Positions 12,575-24,110 of a DNA stretch of 64,000 nucleotides are shown piece after piece; position 1 is the stretch's first letter; the number at the start of each line of letters is the position of its first letter. Where the stretch lies: assembly GCA_006384855.1 (NCBI GenBank), contig VCJN01000650.1, positions 1 to 64,000 on the forward strand, read 5' to 3'. The notes under the pieces were generated by a model. That model ran no database searches. It was given only the letters and a program-made list of their open reading frames with translations, and had not been told where the DNA came from. The position numbers and the translations under genes are program-made. Source of the stretch: Tetraselmis striata (taxonomy: Eukaryota; Chlorophyta; Chlorodendrophyceae; Chlorodendrales; Chlorodendraceae).

Positions 12575-12690
12575 GCGCGGTTGCGGCAGCGGGGCGCCAG
12601 CGCGCCGCGGCCGAGGCGGTGGGGTGCCAACGCGCCGGGGCCGGGGCAGCGGGGCGCCAACGCGCAGCAGGGTAGCAACGCGCAGCAAAG
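12575..12690. repeat. Degenerate GC-rich minisatellite
   Basis: Three to four imperfect units of roughly 36 bases built from GGGGCGCCAACGCGC-like words and shorter GCAGCAGGGTAGCAACGCG variants. Confidence 0.65.
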
Positions 12691-12839
12691 AACGCAATAG
12701 GCGGTTCATATGGTAGTACAAAGTTGTATATTTACCCGGAACATGTTGCGTTAAGATTCTGACCCAAATGGGGTGCAGAGGGGGGCCATTGGGCCGGGGA
12801 GGGGGGGGGTATCTTGATGTCATGGGGGTCAAGCCGAAT

Positions 12840-13662
12840 TTAATATGCGCGCTTCCAGGCCGGCTTGTGCTCATCAAGTGTGCATGTTCCTTGACAATAC
12901 TTATCCAGCGCCTCTGCGCATGCCGCCGTTAGGGCGTCAACGGCGTCTCGACGCAATATGCGAGTGAAATCACTCAGCTGCTCCGTCGTCAGGTATAGCG
13001 GTTGTATCTCCGACTCAATTAGCTCTTCGGAGTCGCCGTCATCGGAAATTACCTTCATCGGCAGCTCCCTGTCCGCCGGATGTGCGTCCTCGTTATCCCA
13101 TCTCCAACTGACGACATGAATGTTGGACGATACACACGGGTGGCTATCACATATATGGCGGCGGTGGGCCTATGGCAGGTGTAACGGGACGCCGGGGAGG
13201 GGACCGGGGGGGGGGGGGCGAGAAAGCCCACTCCCCCGCGTCTCGAACGTCTTGGTTATGACAACACCCACGTGAAATTCGGCATTCATCTCCTGCGCTG
13301 CCATGCTTGCTGCCATGCCACCATCAGACGGCACCGAGCGCCTCTCCCCGCCGTTGGGTGCGGGGCTCGCTGATTCGTTTCGGAGAGGCGAGAGCGGCGG
13401 AGAGGACAGCCGGGGCGATGGCGGCGGCGACGGTATCGATGCACCCGGCTCGCCGCGCGTTTCGGTTTGATCCGGTCCGGACGGGGCCGAGAGGTGACGG
13501 CCGTACGATGCAGCAGCTATCGCAAGGGGCGCCATCAACACCGGCTGTGACAGGCGCGGCGGTGGGCGGAGGCGACTCGGCGCACGCCCATCTGTGCGTG
13601 TCGTAGAACCGAGTCCTTGAGACATAGGTGCCACACGTGCGGCAGCGGTTTCTCTTGGTCAC
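12840..13662 (-). CDS. Unrecognised coding-like region, possibly a broken gene
   Basis: Reading on the minus strand, three stretches have protein-like composition. First is an N-terminal Cys-rich start (RCRTCGTYVSRTRFYDTHRW, with a Cys pair) at 13662 downward. Next is a Ser/Pro-rich linker at 13170-13560. Last is an acidic C-terminal part at 13140-12840, containing VVSWRWDNEDAHPADRELP, YLTTEQLSDFTRILRRDAVD and DEHKPAWKRAY before the stop. They lie in different frames, so introns or damage separate them. The family is unknown to me. Given the surroundings it may derive from a mobile element. Confidence 0.35.
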
Positions 13663-14339
13663 CAGTTTCGGAAGCCCCTCGGCAGCGGTCCAACCCTCCT
13701 TACTCTATCTGAGGAATACGGCGCTTGGAAATGCGACGACGCCCCGTGGCAAACCACTATTCGGCGCCGGCGGCACGCAGCGGCGGAGGTTGGTAGGAGC
13801 TAGTGACAGGCGCTCCGGCTGTTGCGATGCGTAGTAAAATGTCCGCGCGACTGCAACTTAGCCGGCTTGAGACCTACGGTACCGTTGGGCGTTGCGTCGT
13901 CACGGAGCTTGTGAGGCGTTAAAGTACAGTGTGGCGAAACCCGGAGCGTTTACGGTACATGGGCGAGGCGCATTGTGGGTCCATTGTATACTATGAGGAT
14001 GGCTTAACATGCTACATGTAGCATATTTCGGCATGCGGGCGAGCCGGGCACGTCATTGCGACTACTGAGCCTAGCAGTAAAGTGGCAATTTCACGGTAGA
14101 TATGGGGATTACACGCCCATTCCCTAGGGAAATCTCGATTACACGTCATTACGGTATAATAACGAGATCGTCTGGGAGGCTAGTGAGGGGTTGGGCCACT
14201 CGCATTTCGTACGTAAACACAACACATTTCACAAGGAACGTCTGGCTTGCCGCAGAACTCCAAGTCGGGCTGCATGTTGTGCCAATCAGGCTAGCAAGCG
14301 GGCAAACAAGCTTGCAAACAAGCCCACAGAAGAGGGGGG
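13663..14339. other. Spacer
   Basis: About 680 bases, no coding sequence or motif recognised. The right end (about 14220-14300) holds words such as TTCACAAGGAACGTC that recur at 14525. Confidence 0.45.
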
Positions 14340-14530
14340 AAGGCTGGGGTGCGCTCGATGGACCGTGCCACAGCAAAGGAGAGTAGACCGGTCGGCCGCC
14401 GTGGGGGGGGGGGGGGGGGGGGGGGGGGGGGATGGCCCTGGCCGGCCCCCGTAAAAGCGCGCTACGGGCGCGGCGCCATGGCTATCCCGCAAAGTGAGAG
14501 AAACAACATAAACTAGTTTAGAACAGTTCA
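14340..14530 (+). repeat. Dispersed repeat B, copy 1
   Basis: Contains GTGCGCTCGATGGACCGTGC, CACAGCAAAGGAGAGT and, after a G run (about 14403-14431), GGCCGGCCCCCG and CATAAACTAGTTTAGAACA. The same words in the same order and orientation recur at 41185-41380, where the G run is replaced by AAGGCAGGTGGTGG-like sequence. CATAAACTAGTTTAGAACA also resembles the end of the R repeats at 19.6 and 21.6 kb. Confidence 0.75.
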
Positions 14531-14559
14531 CAAGGAACGTCCGGTTTGCCAACTAGAGA

Positions 14560-17500
14560 ATGCCGGGCGCAGCAAGCCACGGGCGGAGGTCGCGGGCACG
14601 AATGCTGAAGGAGACGACATGCCAGCGGGGTGCGCCAACGGGAAGGCGGTCCCCAGTACGGCAAGGAATAATGAAGAGGTCGTACCGTGGCGCGCAGGCT
14701 TCCAGTAGCGCATGTCGGAACACATCTACGACGAAGTTGGCGAGGTTGGCAAGGCCCCGGAGCACGACGCTCGGACAACCGTTGCTACGGGGAGCGCGCG
14801 CGGTGTTGCGGTCGCGTACTCGACCCGCGGGATCGGGAAGACCTCTTGCCCCGGGCGTACCAAGACACCCCCTACCCCCGGGAGACGCGATGGAGGCCGA
14901 GGCGGACGAGTTCCCGACCGGTCAGGCCGCACAAGCCCCCCCGGGCAGTGCGAACCCGACCGCGCCGGATGACCAGACCCTCCACACCCCGCGGAGATCC
15001 TTACGGATTCAAAACCCGCAGGCACCAAGGCCCCCGCCCAGCGACGCCCCGCCCGCCGCTGCCCCCTGCGGCAGCGGCAAAACCAAAATCAAAATACTAC
15101 GCTCCCTAAAACGCAGTCTCAGCAAGGGCCGCAAGGCCGATGCGACCGCAGCCACCTCTGATCCAGTGCCGCCCGCCGGGCCAGCCGCCCATGCGGCCGG
15201 CGCCGCCGCTAACCCCACATCCCCCGCCCGCAAAACAGCCACATACGCCGACGCACTACTTGGGCGCCATACGTCGCGTCCCAGAATCCCCCACGGATCC
15301 CCAAACTGGCACCACTCGCCCCAGCCTGTCCGCTGCTCCGGCAGGTACATAGGTGCCGAAGATGGGTCGCGGGCCGCCGCTGACGGCGACCGACGACCTG
15401 CCCCATGCGGCGCGCGCGCCCTCGCGCCCCATCCCCAAAATTCCACGCAGGGCGGTCGCCAAGGCGGCCGCTACCCTATAGAAAGCCCTTAAAGGCAAAA
15501 CCCCAGTCCCGGCAACGCCCGCGGCTCCGCCGCCAAGAGACCCGGGCTTGGCCGGACCTTCCACCGCTCCAAGGGCGCCCCCAGCCCTCTATTCCCGCCC
15601 ACACCTTGCTCTGACATGGGCCCAACGCATCAACGCACCCACACCTGGCGCCGGCGGTACAGCCATGCCGGCGCTCTACAAATTTCCTCTACACGACGTA
15701 AAGCACCTAACTCTTACGGGCGAATACAACCTTCCTTCCCGTCGGACACAGCCAACATGGTGCTCAACGACATAGCCAACCCCCAACACGGCGTCACCAC
15801 CTCTGTCGAACGCCACAACGCGTCGGCAGCCATCCTCCACAACATCAAGAAGCACCCACATCACAGCCACCCCTACGGACTTGCACGTCTGTTCCAAACA
15901 CAGTAAGGCAGCAGGAAAGACTGACCCCCGAGACATGACGTCGGGCTCCGTCGAGCTCACCCTCCCTAGAGCCCAGGCCGCCGAGGTCATCCGCATGCAT
16001 GCCGACCCTCGCACCCCGACGGCGAACCGTCTGAACACCACCACCGGCCAAGCCTCACAATCTCGCATAGACCCTCCGGTCATCACCCCCGCCATCCGGG
16101 CTCTACGCTCAATCCATATCGCCAGCCTAGCCCTTACGGGCATGTCGGCCACGGAACTCCACATGTGGTTGACCAACATCCTAACCCCCATGTACGCCCG
16201 AGAAGTCGCAGCCGCGGCCAAAGGCTCCACTTGCCGACCGGCAAACCTCGAATCCGTGGCCGTCGCCGCCACAGACGCGGCGTGGCAAGAGGATGAAGCA
16301 CTCGCCAACGCCACCCCCACCGGCGCCCCTATCCATCTGTTTCTGGTAGTGCGCCTCCCTGATGCGTTCTATCATGTACGCTACCTTGGAAATACGCCAT
16401 ATTCAGTAACCGCGGTTCGCCGCTACAATAGCCTCCAAGAACGACGCCACTCTCCTAGCGGGGGCAGCACAAGGAGCACTGATCTGCCTTCCCGCAACGG
16501 ACCACATACCGGAACACCACCTCCAGATCAGCACCGACCCATCCCCGACTCTGCCCTCCCCGGGCACGAGGCTTCGAAACATATCAGCGATGACTTCTTC
16601 ACATGAGTCATTGACGGCCACCTCGAACCCCTCGATCCCCCGCCCCCCAAAGAAAGTGATGCGCCCCCCCCCCCCCCCCCCCCCCCCGGGCTGAAATCGC
16701 GGCCGCCATCGTCGATGCGCTCCATCGACGCCATGCAGAACTCCCGGCCCGCGCCCCGCACAACATGCCCCTCCTCACGGAGGAACTACATGCCGCCGGC
16801 GTTGACCCCACCACGTACCCGGCCGAGTTCAAGCTCCGCGCCTCCCACACGGGCGAAACAACCATCCCACGCAGACCACTCCCCCACGAGGCAGGAGCCA
16901 TGCGGGCCGCCATATCTGTCACCTCCCCACTGGCTGTGATCTTCGCGACGCACACCCGCCGCCTACGCCTCACCATCGAAGATGACCCCGACAACCCGAA
17001 CGCTTACCGCATGTCCCCCCCCCCCCCCCCCTCCGCCTATGACGGCGAGTGGCCAACCATCCCGGAGACCCGCGTGGCTGCTCGGCGCACTCGCTACCTG
17101 TGGAGTCGGCCTCCGCTTCATCGACGTCTCCCTAGACGCGTAGGGCGGCGGAACACTACACACGTTCACCCGCCCAGACAGCACCGACACCGAACGTGCC
17201 CTCTTTATCCGAGCGGCCATGTCACAGCTCACGGGCTGGACCGACGCCGACTCGGGCCGCAACACCAAAAAATCAAAGCCCCCTGCCCACCCGCGCATCC
17301 CAAGCGAGCGCTCCTCACCGCCTTTAAGCGGCCGAGGCCGAGGCCGCGGCCCTAGCGGCGGCCGACGCCAACACGAAGGCCGTGGTCGTAGCCACGGCGC
17401 GGGCCACACCTCCCCCACACCTCAAGCCCGGCCTACATAGTCCACCGCTCGACACAATCCCGAGCCACCGCCTGGCCTTCTCGCGGACCAGACCGCCCGC

Positions 17501-18630
17501 ATCCCCACCCAACCACACCGCATGCCCGCGGTAGCTAGGCAGCCCCATGGCGCCAGCCCCCCGCACTGCGGCCGTAGCCCCGCTCCTCGCCCTCGCCCAG
17601 TGGGACCATTTGGGCCCACAAGCGCACACTGGTTGCGTCCCAATCTCCCGCTGTGGCTAAAACCTGAAGGTAAACGTATTTTGTCCCTGTCCGTACCATG
17701 GCCCCAGAGGACCTCTCGGGCCGAGACAACTCCCCCGATGCCGACCTCCGCAAAGAGCTCATCTCGGAGGCCGCCACCTTTCTCACGAGACGCTCCCCCC
17801 GCATGCACCCCCGCCTCACCGCCAGGATCGCGGCCTTGGGCGCGGGCGGCCCGCTGCACCCCATCACATGCCCTCCCTCACCGGAACCCCCCGCGGGGGA
17901 CGACCACATGACAGACGACCAGCCACACTCCGGGGAGGACTACTCCGACCTCGAAGAAGAGAAAGACGAACATGGGAGAGAGTCCATGGACGACGACGAC
18001 TGGCTCTAAATCCTCCGCCGCGCCTCCCCCCCCCCCCCCCCCCTCCCCCCCCCAACAGCCTACCTCTCCCCTCACCCAGACCGTTGGCCACCGTCCGACC
18101 CCTAACACTGCCAGACCCACTACCCTCAAGCACCTCCGGCGCCCACGAACATGCCGCCTACCCCCATCAACAACCACCACTCGGCGGGCACCCCGTGCTC
18201 CCTGCTCGACGACACCACCACATGCAGCACTCCCATGAACAACAACTCCATAATCTAACTACGGCTGCGATGGCGCCCGCTTTTGGATGCCCCCCCCCTG
18301 CACGATACCTAGAGCGGGCGGGACGCTATGGCTGCCTTAGTCCAACTAGGTCTCCTCTGCGGGACACTCATACCTTAGTCGGAGTGGACAGTAACACGGT
18401 AACTGTAGACACCGCCCTAGCCCGACGCCTACCTGAGCAACGGGTCGATAATGCAACTAGCGGACCAACAACCAACGGACTGTTTGAGGCTCTATGCCGA
18501 ACTGAGCGCGGAAGACGGAGACGCCGCGAAGCTGGTGATAGTAGACATACAGGGCAGCCGAAAGCTGCAGCGGAAGGAGGCGGGGATGGAAACACAAGAG
18601 GACGGCCGCTAGCCCCGGAGCTGTAATACA
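14560..18630 (+). mobile_element. Fossil gag/ORF1-like block of an unassigned retroelement
   Basis: A 4-kb stretch of plus-strand open frames with strong Pro/Ala/Arg bias. Early parts hold a basic segment (KTKIKILRSLKRSLSKGRK) and a TATYADALLG stretch of the kind found in nucleic-acid-binding ORF1 or gag proteins. Later parts hold GRGRGRG and an acidic tail (DYSDLEEEKDEHGRESMDDDD). There is no reverse transcriptase, integrase or recombinase. The block is broken in several places and has C runs at about 16674-16687 and 18031-18050. The (CAATTT)4 tract at 18721 could be the 3' tail of a non-LTR element. Family uncertain; age old. Confidence 0.45.
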
Positions 18631-18720
18631 CATCTGTGTCCCTACTATGGTTAGAGATGGCAGGCCCTAAGAACAATTTGGTTCGGGCGGCGGAGAGCAG
18701 CAAACTAGCATGTTGTAGCT

Positions 18721-18745
18721 CAATTTCAATTTCAATTTCAATTTC
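18721..18745 (+). repeat. (CAATTT)4 tract
   Basis: Four CAATTT units in a row about 90 bases after the last open frame of the gag/ORF1-like block. Short tandem tails of this kind end some non-LTR retrotransposons, but a plain microsatellite is equally possible. Confidence 0.8.
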
Positions 18746-19253
18746 CGGGGGTCGGCCGCCAACAACAGACTGCCCGCCCATGGGCGGCATGATGGCAAAT
18801 GCGGCCCCACAATGCTTAAATCGTCATATTCGTAATACATAGGTTTTATTACACCTGGCTATTATGTCGCTGGTACTAGTACCGTTATTAAGATTCTAGT
18901 TTGAATGTTAGCTACATGTACTCGCTTGGACTTCCCGCCGGTGTCCAGCGGCGCTAGCGAGAGCACGCGACAACCCTGCTACATGACGCACCCGCACCAC
19001 GAGGGGAGTCCACCTTCTGCCTCTGCACGAGCTGACTAACCATCGCGTACAATCCATCCCGCTATGCTACTCTTTTCTCGCGGATACCGTACTACCTGTA
19101 CAGGGTACCCATATAGCGACTAAAGGTACTCGTAGGCGCCGGGTATTGGGATTCAACCATTGTGGGGCGCATTTGCCAAAGATGCGACTCTTTGGATGTG
19201 AGTAGGGGCGTATAGGTACTCTTCGCAATGAAAATGGCGGGTTTTCTCGCGTA
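18746..19253. other. Spacer
   Basis: About 500 bases before the first R repeat, with no recognisable feature. Confidence 0.4.
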
Positions 19254-19612
19254 GTTTCAATATCATGCATTCGAGTCTGGTTCTGCCAATAAGGGTGCGG
19301 AGGCGGTTTTACACGGAAAAGCGCCATTGTATGGCTAGGAAAGTTCAGCGAAAGGGGAGGGAATGTCGGAGGAGGAGCCCGCAGGGCGGAGGCGGAAAAC
19401 GGGAGGGGGGTGCCGACGGCAGCGAGCTGAAAGATGGTTGACGAGCTGCTGGTGGTTGTCCTAAGTAGCTCCCCGGCCGGGAGCGTTGGGCCCGCGGGCG
19501 ATGGGGCAGCCCGTACCAAGACCCGATGAAACCACTACAGACCGTACGGGTCGCACTGGGACAGTTGTAATCCGTTAGGAAACCCCATAAATACGTTTAG
19601 AACATTTCAATC
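19254..19612 (+). repeat. R repeat, copy 1 (about 360 bp)
   Basis: Begins near TTTCAATATCATGCATTCGAG and holds ACACGGAAAAGCGCCAT, GGCAGCGAGCTGAAAGATGG and CCGGCCGGGAGCG. It ends near CATAAATACGTTTAGAACA. Related copies are at 21391-21990 (one partial, one full), 23881-24110 (partial) and 58384-58733. No gene is visible in it. It is always followed by the longer body repeat or another R. Confidence 0.85.
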
Positions 19613-21390
19613 ATGCAGTCGACTATGGTTTTGCCAGTTTACACGCGGTTCGTTTACGACTGCGAGCGTAGGCAGTCGGCATGCGTGCCGACCAGACGAA
19701 GGCGGAAGATGTCTTCAGTTGCAGAGGGGTCTCGCGCCAAGAGGTCCTCGATCGAGGCACAGGCGCATGAGACGCGCGGACGGGAGATGTTGATGCCGGC
19801 ATGACATAGGCCGGACGTGTCGCGGAATGAAGGCGCCGTCTCCCGACGGCGCCCTATAGTAGTGGCCGCGCGCCATGGTGGCGTGCGGCACGAGCCGGAA
19901 CTGCAGGCAAGTAGAAGCAGGGGTAGAAGTGGCCAAGTTGGCGACGAGCGCCCAAGCAGCAAAGCAGCGGCACATGCACCAGTAGGACGAGTACAGCTGC
20001 GCGCACGAGTGCGCGAGCGCGCCGCGTACAACCAGGTGCAGTAATGGTACGTTGTACCCGACGCGACGGTAACTCTGTACCTGGACTGGCGATGCACGTT
20101 ACGAGGGGTGGACACGCAACACCACGCGATGACAGCAATGTAATGCTGCTCCCATCACCAGCGGTGGTTGTTTCGCCCCCTTGCGCGAAGCGCGGCGCGT
20201 GAAACGCACAAAGTTGAGGGGCGCGGGAACGTGGGACCATGTGTGGTCGTGTCGTACCGGCTCTTAGGTGTGTCGGGGTCGGTTGTCGGCGACGTCGCAG
20301 AAGACCCGCAGACTCGGTAATCTGTCGCCGTGGGTCTTTCTTCGCGGAGGGCGGTGAGCCGGCCGCCGCAACTGCACCAGCGACGGTTGCTGAGCACCCC
20401 ACAAAGCGCAAGCTTAGGATGATGCCACGAAACGCACATGTCGCGTTAGGTGGCGGAGCTGGTCCCCGGCGGGCAGCACGTGTTGTCACAGATGCGTTGC
20501 CGTGACGTTGAAAGCGGGTTGGCCGGAGTAGAGGCCCTTGTAGCACATGCCGGCCCATAACGATGCCAATGATGTCGGGGCGAGGTTGACGACGAGGCGG
20601 CCGCCGCTGCTGCACCAGCGACGATCGCCGAAGCCCCAAACCCAGACTTGGCCAAGGGTAGTTACGTACACCACGAGACGCCATGCACCATAGGTGTAAG
20701 AGTTGGCCCCCGGCGGGCAGCTGCATGTTGTCGTGGTGCTTGTGACGACGACGTTGCAGTAGGAGGCGTCGGAGACGCATCGGCACGAGCCGCACAAACG
20801 CCTCCCACTGCGACCACAGCAAACGTTGTTGAAGCATGATTGGGGCGAGGGCAACGAGCCCTCTCAAAACACCGGCGCATGAGCGGCGCCACCCCCGTAA
20901 CAAATGGCCGACCCGACGACACGGTCGTCCTCCTCCGTCCGCGCCGATTTGTTGCGGTTGGCGTAGTCGTCGTCGTTGACAACCCTGGCGAGCAGCGGCC
21001 ACGGTGCCGAGCGCGTCCACCTCACCTAAACCTGAAGAGCTGACTACTGCGAGGGGGCGCTCCACTGCGAGAGCCCCGAAGGCATGTGCTGCGACTCGAC
21101 ATCGGGTGTTGAGGTTTATACCCCCCAACGTGGACCCCCCCCGCACCAATTCCTTGCCGTGCGCATCGCTACCCGAAAGCGTCCCAGCTGCAAGGCCAGA
21201 GCAAAAAAATCGGAAAACGACCTCGGGCGCACGAGTAGGGAAAAGCACACTACCGAGGGGTTGTCAGTCGCTGCCTGATGTTGTAACGCACGTGCGCGGC
21301 ACGACGACTCACTACCGGGTAGATGAACCTCGGTGCGGACTTGTTCAGCCTCAGTGACCCTCGCGCGCACAAGTACACAAGTACGCGAAG
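19613..21390 (+). repeat. Body repeat, copy 1 (about 1.8 kb, non-coding)
   Basis: Starts with an ACACGCGGTTCGTTTACGAC segment. Blocks found again in copy 2 (21991-23880) and, for its first 700 bases, in copy 3 (63300-64000) include TACGACTGCGAGCG, CCAGACGAAGGCGGAAGA and CCATCACCAGCGG. The longest open frame (464 codons, minus strand) has a Leu/Arg/Pro-rich product typical of chance frames in GC-rich DNA. It is not kept open in copy 2, so I treat the unit as non-coding. Confidence 0.8.
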
Positions 21391-21990
21391 CCGTTGCCGA
21401 AGGCAGCGAGCTGGAAGATGGTTGACGAGCTGCTGCTGGCTGTCCTAAGTAGCTCTCCGGCCGGGAGCGCATGGCTCGCGGGCGATGGGGCAGCCCGTAC
21501 CAAAACCCGATGGTAACAGCTACTTACCGCTTGAAACCACTACATACCGTACGGGTCGCACTAGAACAATTTTGATCCGTTAGGGAACCCCATAAATACG
21601 TTTAGAACATTTCAAACATGCATCGAGTCTGGTTTTTGCCAAAAAGGCGCGGAGGCTGCTTTACACGGAAGAAGCGCCATTTCATGGCTAGTAAGATTCA
21701 ACGAAATGGGGGGGTGTGGGGGGGGGGGGGGGTGGGGGGGACTGCAAGGCGGAAACAGAAAGCGGGAGGGCGCTGCCGAAGGCAGGGAGCTGGAAGATGG
21801 CGGGCCAGATGCTGGTGGCTGTTCTAAGTCGCATCCCGGCCGGGAGCGCAGGGCTCGCGGGCGACGATGGGGCACCCCGTACTGAAACATGACGGTACCG
21901 GTAACTTAACCTTAAAAACCGCCAGCAGACTGTACGGCTTGCACTAGGACACGTAAATTGCTAGGAAACCTCATAAACATGTTAAGATTA
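21391..21990 (+). repeat. R repeats, partial then full copy in tandem
   Basis: A 5'-truncated R (about 21391-21606) is followed at once by a full R (about 21607-21990), which has a G run at about 21720-21740. The two share GGCAGCGAGCTGGAAGATGG-like and CCGGCCGGGAGCGCA words. The arrangement R-body-R-R-body-R over 19.25-24.1 kb suggests tandem duplication or unequal exchange of one element. Confidence 0.8.
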
Positions 21991-23880
21991 TTATAAACAT
22001 GCAATCGAGTCTGGTTTTGCTAGATACACGCGGTTCGTTTACGACTGCGAGTGTGGGCAGTAGTCGGCAGGCGTGCCGAATAGACGAAGGCGGAAGACGA
22101 CTGAGTTGTAGAAGGGTCTCGCGCCGAGAGGTTCAGGAACCTCGATAGAGGCGCATGCGCAGACTGGACGCAGATGGGAGATGTGGACGGCGCGAACATC
22201 GGCCCGACATAGGCCGATTGTGTCGCGAAGTCAAGGCGCCGTCCCCCAACGGTGCCATGCGTGCAGCAATTGCTGCGCTCCATCCGTTGCGGCACGCGAC
22301 ATGAATCGGAACTATAGGCCGGCAGAAGCGGGCATGTTGACGACGAGTGCCCAGCATAGTGGCACAGGTAGGGCGATTACGAGTTGCGCGTGTGCGTACA
22401 ACCAAATTGAAGTACGGTAATTATTACACAAAACGCGACGGTAGCTGTGTTGGCACCTGTACCGGCGCCGTGCGTTACATGGGGTGGACACGTGACCCCG
22501 CGCGGCAGCAGCGGCTGTGTACCGCCGCTGCCATCACCAATGGCGGTCGTCTCGCGCCTCGCACGAGGGCCCGCACCTCAAAGGCACAGCGCAAAAGGGG
22601 GCGGCCACATGGGGTCCAGTGTAGCCGTGCCGTACCGGTTCTAATGTGTGGGGCTAACGGGGGCGGTTGCCGGCGATCTCGCAGAAGACCCGCCGACTCG
22701 GTAGGCAGTTGTCGGCGTGGGTCTCGCATCACACAGTGTGGCGAGGTGGACGCCGCTGCTGCACCAACGATAGCTGCCGACCACCTCACACGCCGCAGAC
22801 CTACTACGACGCCACGAAATGCATAGATCTCGTTAAGTGGCGGGGCTGCCCCCCCCGCGGGCAGATCGTGTTGACAAAGGTGGGATGCCGTGACGTCGGG
22901 AACGGGTTGGCCGGCGTAGAGGCTCGCCAGCCTACGCCGGCTCGTAACGATGCCAGTGTCGCCGGGCCGAGGGTAATATGACGAGGCGGCTGCAGCTGCT
23001 GCACTTGCGCCGGCCGCCGAAGTTCCAAACCCAGAGTCGGACAGAGGTAGTTACGGTTACCACGAGACGTCGAGCATGCCATGTGGGAAAGCTGCCCCCC
23101 CCCCCCCCCACCCGGCGGGCAGCTGCAAGTTGTCGTGGTCCTTGTCACGACGACGTTGCAATAGGAGGCGTCGGAGACGCGCCGGACCGAGCCGCGCAGA
23201 CGCACCCCACTGCGACCACAACAAACGTTGCTGCGGCACGGTTAGGGCGAGGGCAACGACCTCTCTCAAAACACATGCGCATGAGCGGCGCCATTCCCGT
23301 CACGGACCAATTACGCGGGTAGTGGTTTCGGAAAACCACAACGTGTAACGACCATCGATGCCACGACGCCATGCTGCGAGGACATGCGGACCGGGTTAAA
23401 GTGTCTTGCAAGACGGCAACCGGGCGTCCTCCTCCGTCCACTTTGATTTGTTGCGGTAGCGTGTTTATCGTCGTTGACAACCGTGATGAGTAGCGGCCAT
23501 GGCACCGAGCGCGCCAACCTCACCTAACCTCAAAAGTTGAATTCTACGAGAGGGTGCTCAACGGCGGGAGCCCACGAAAGCCAGTAATGCGACTCGGCTT
23601 CGAGGTTTAACCCCCTCCCCAACGGTTTAACCCTTAGCGCTCCAATTCCTTACCGTGCGCATCGCCATCCGAAAACGTCATCTCAGTTGCAAAGCTGGGG
23701 TAAAAACGGAAAAGGACTTCGGGCGCAGGAGTCGGGAAACCCACACTACCGAGGGGTTGTCTACCGCAGCCGATGATGTAACGCATGTGGGTGGCATGAT
23801 GACTTCAACCTGGGAAAAGAACCTCGGTGCGGACTTTATCAGCCTCTGCGACCCTACCTAGCGCGCACAAGCACGCAAAC
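21991..23880 (+). repeat. Body repeat, copy 2 (about 1.9 kb, non-coding)
   Basis: Follows the sequence order of copy 1 with many substitutions and small gaps; identity by eye is roughly 75-80 percent. A C run of about 14-15 lies at 23096-23109. No open frame is conserved over its length. Confidence 0.8.
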
Positions 23881-24110
23881 TCGCTGCCGGAGGCAACGCG
23901 CGGGAAGGTGGCATGCGAGCTGCCGGTGGATGATGTCCTAAGTAGCACCCCGGCCGGGAGCGCAGGGCTCGCGGGCGATGGCGATGGGGCAGCCCGTAGT
24001 GAATCCTAATGGTTACGGTAACTTAACCGGCTAAAACCACCAACAGACCGTACGGGTCGCACCAGGACTGTTAAATTGTTGGGAAACGCCATAACCATGC
24101 TTAGATCAGT
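23881..24110 (+). repeat. R repeat, partial copy closing the array
   Basis: Holds the second half of R, including CCCCGGCCGGGAGCGCAGGG and GACCGTACGGGTCGCACCAG. It ends near CATAACCATGCTTAGATCA. After it the sequence becomes AT-rich and unrelated. Confidence 0.8.

Noticed and set aside
19854-21248. Longest minus-strand frame (464 codons) in body repeat copy 1
   Set aside because: The product is Leu/Arg/Pro-rich without a motif, and the frame is not kept open in copy 2. It looks like a chance frame in GC-rich DNA.
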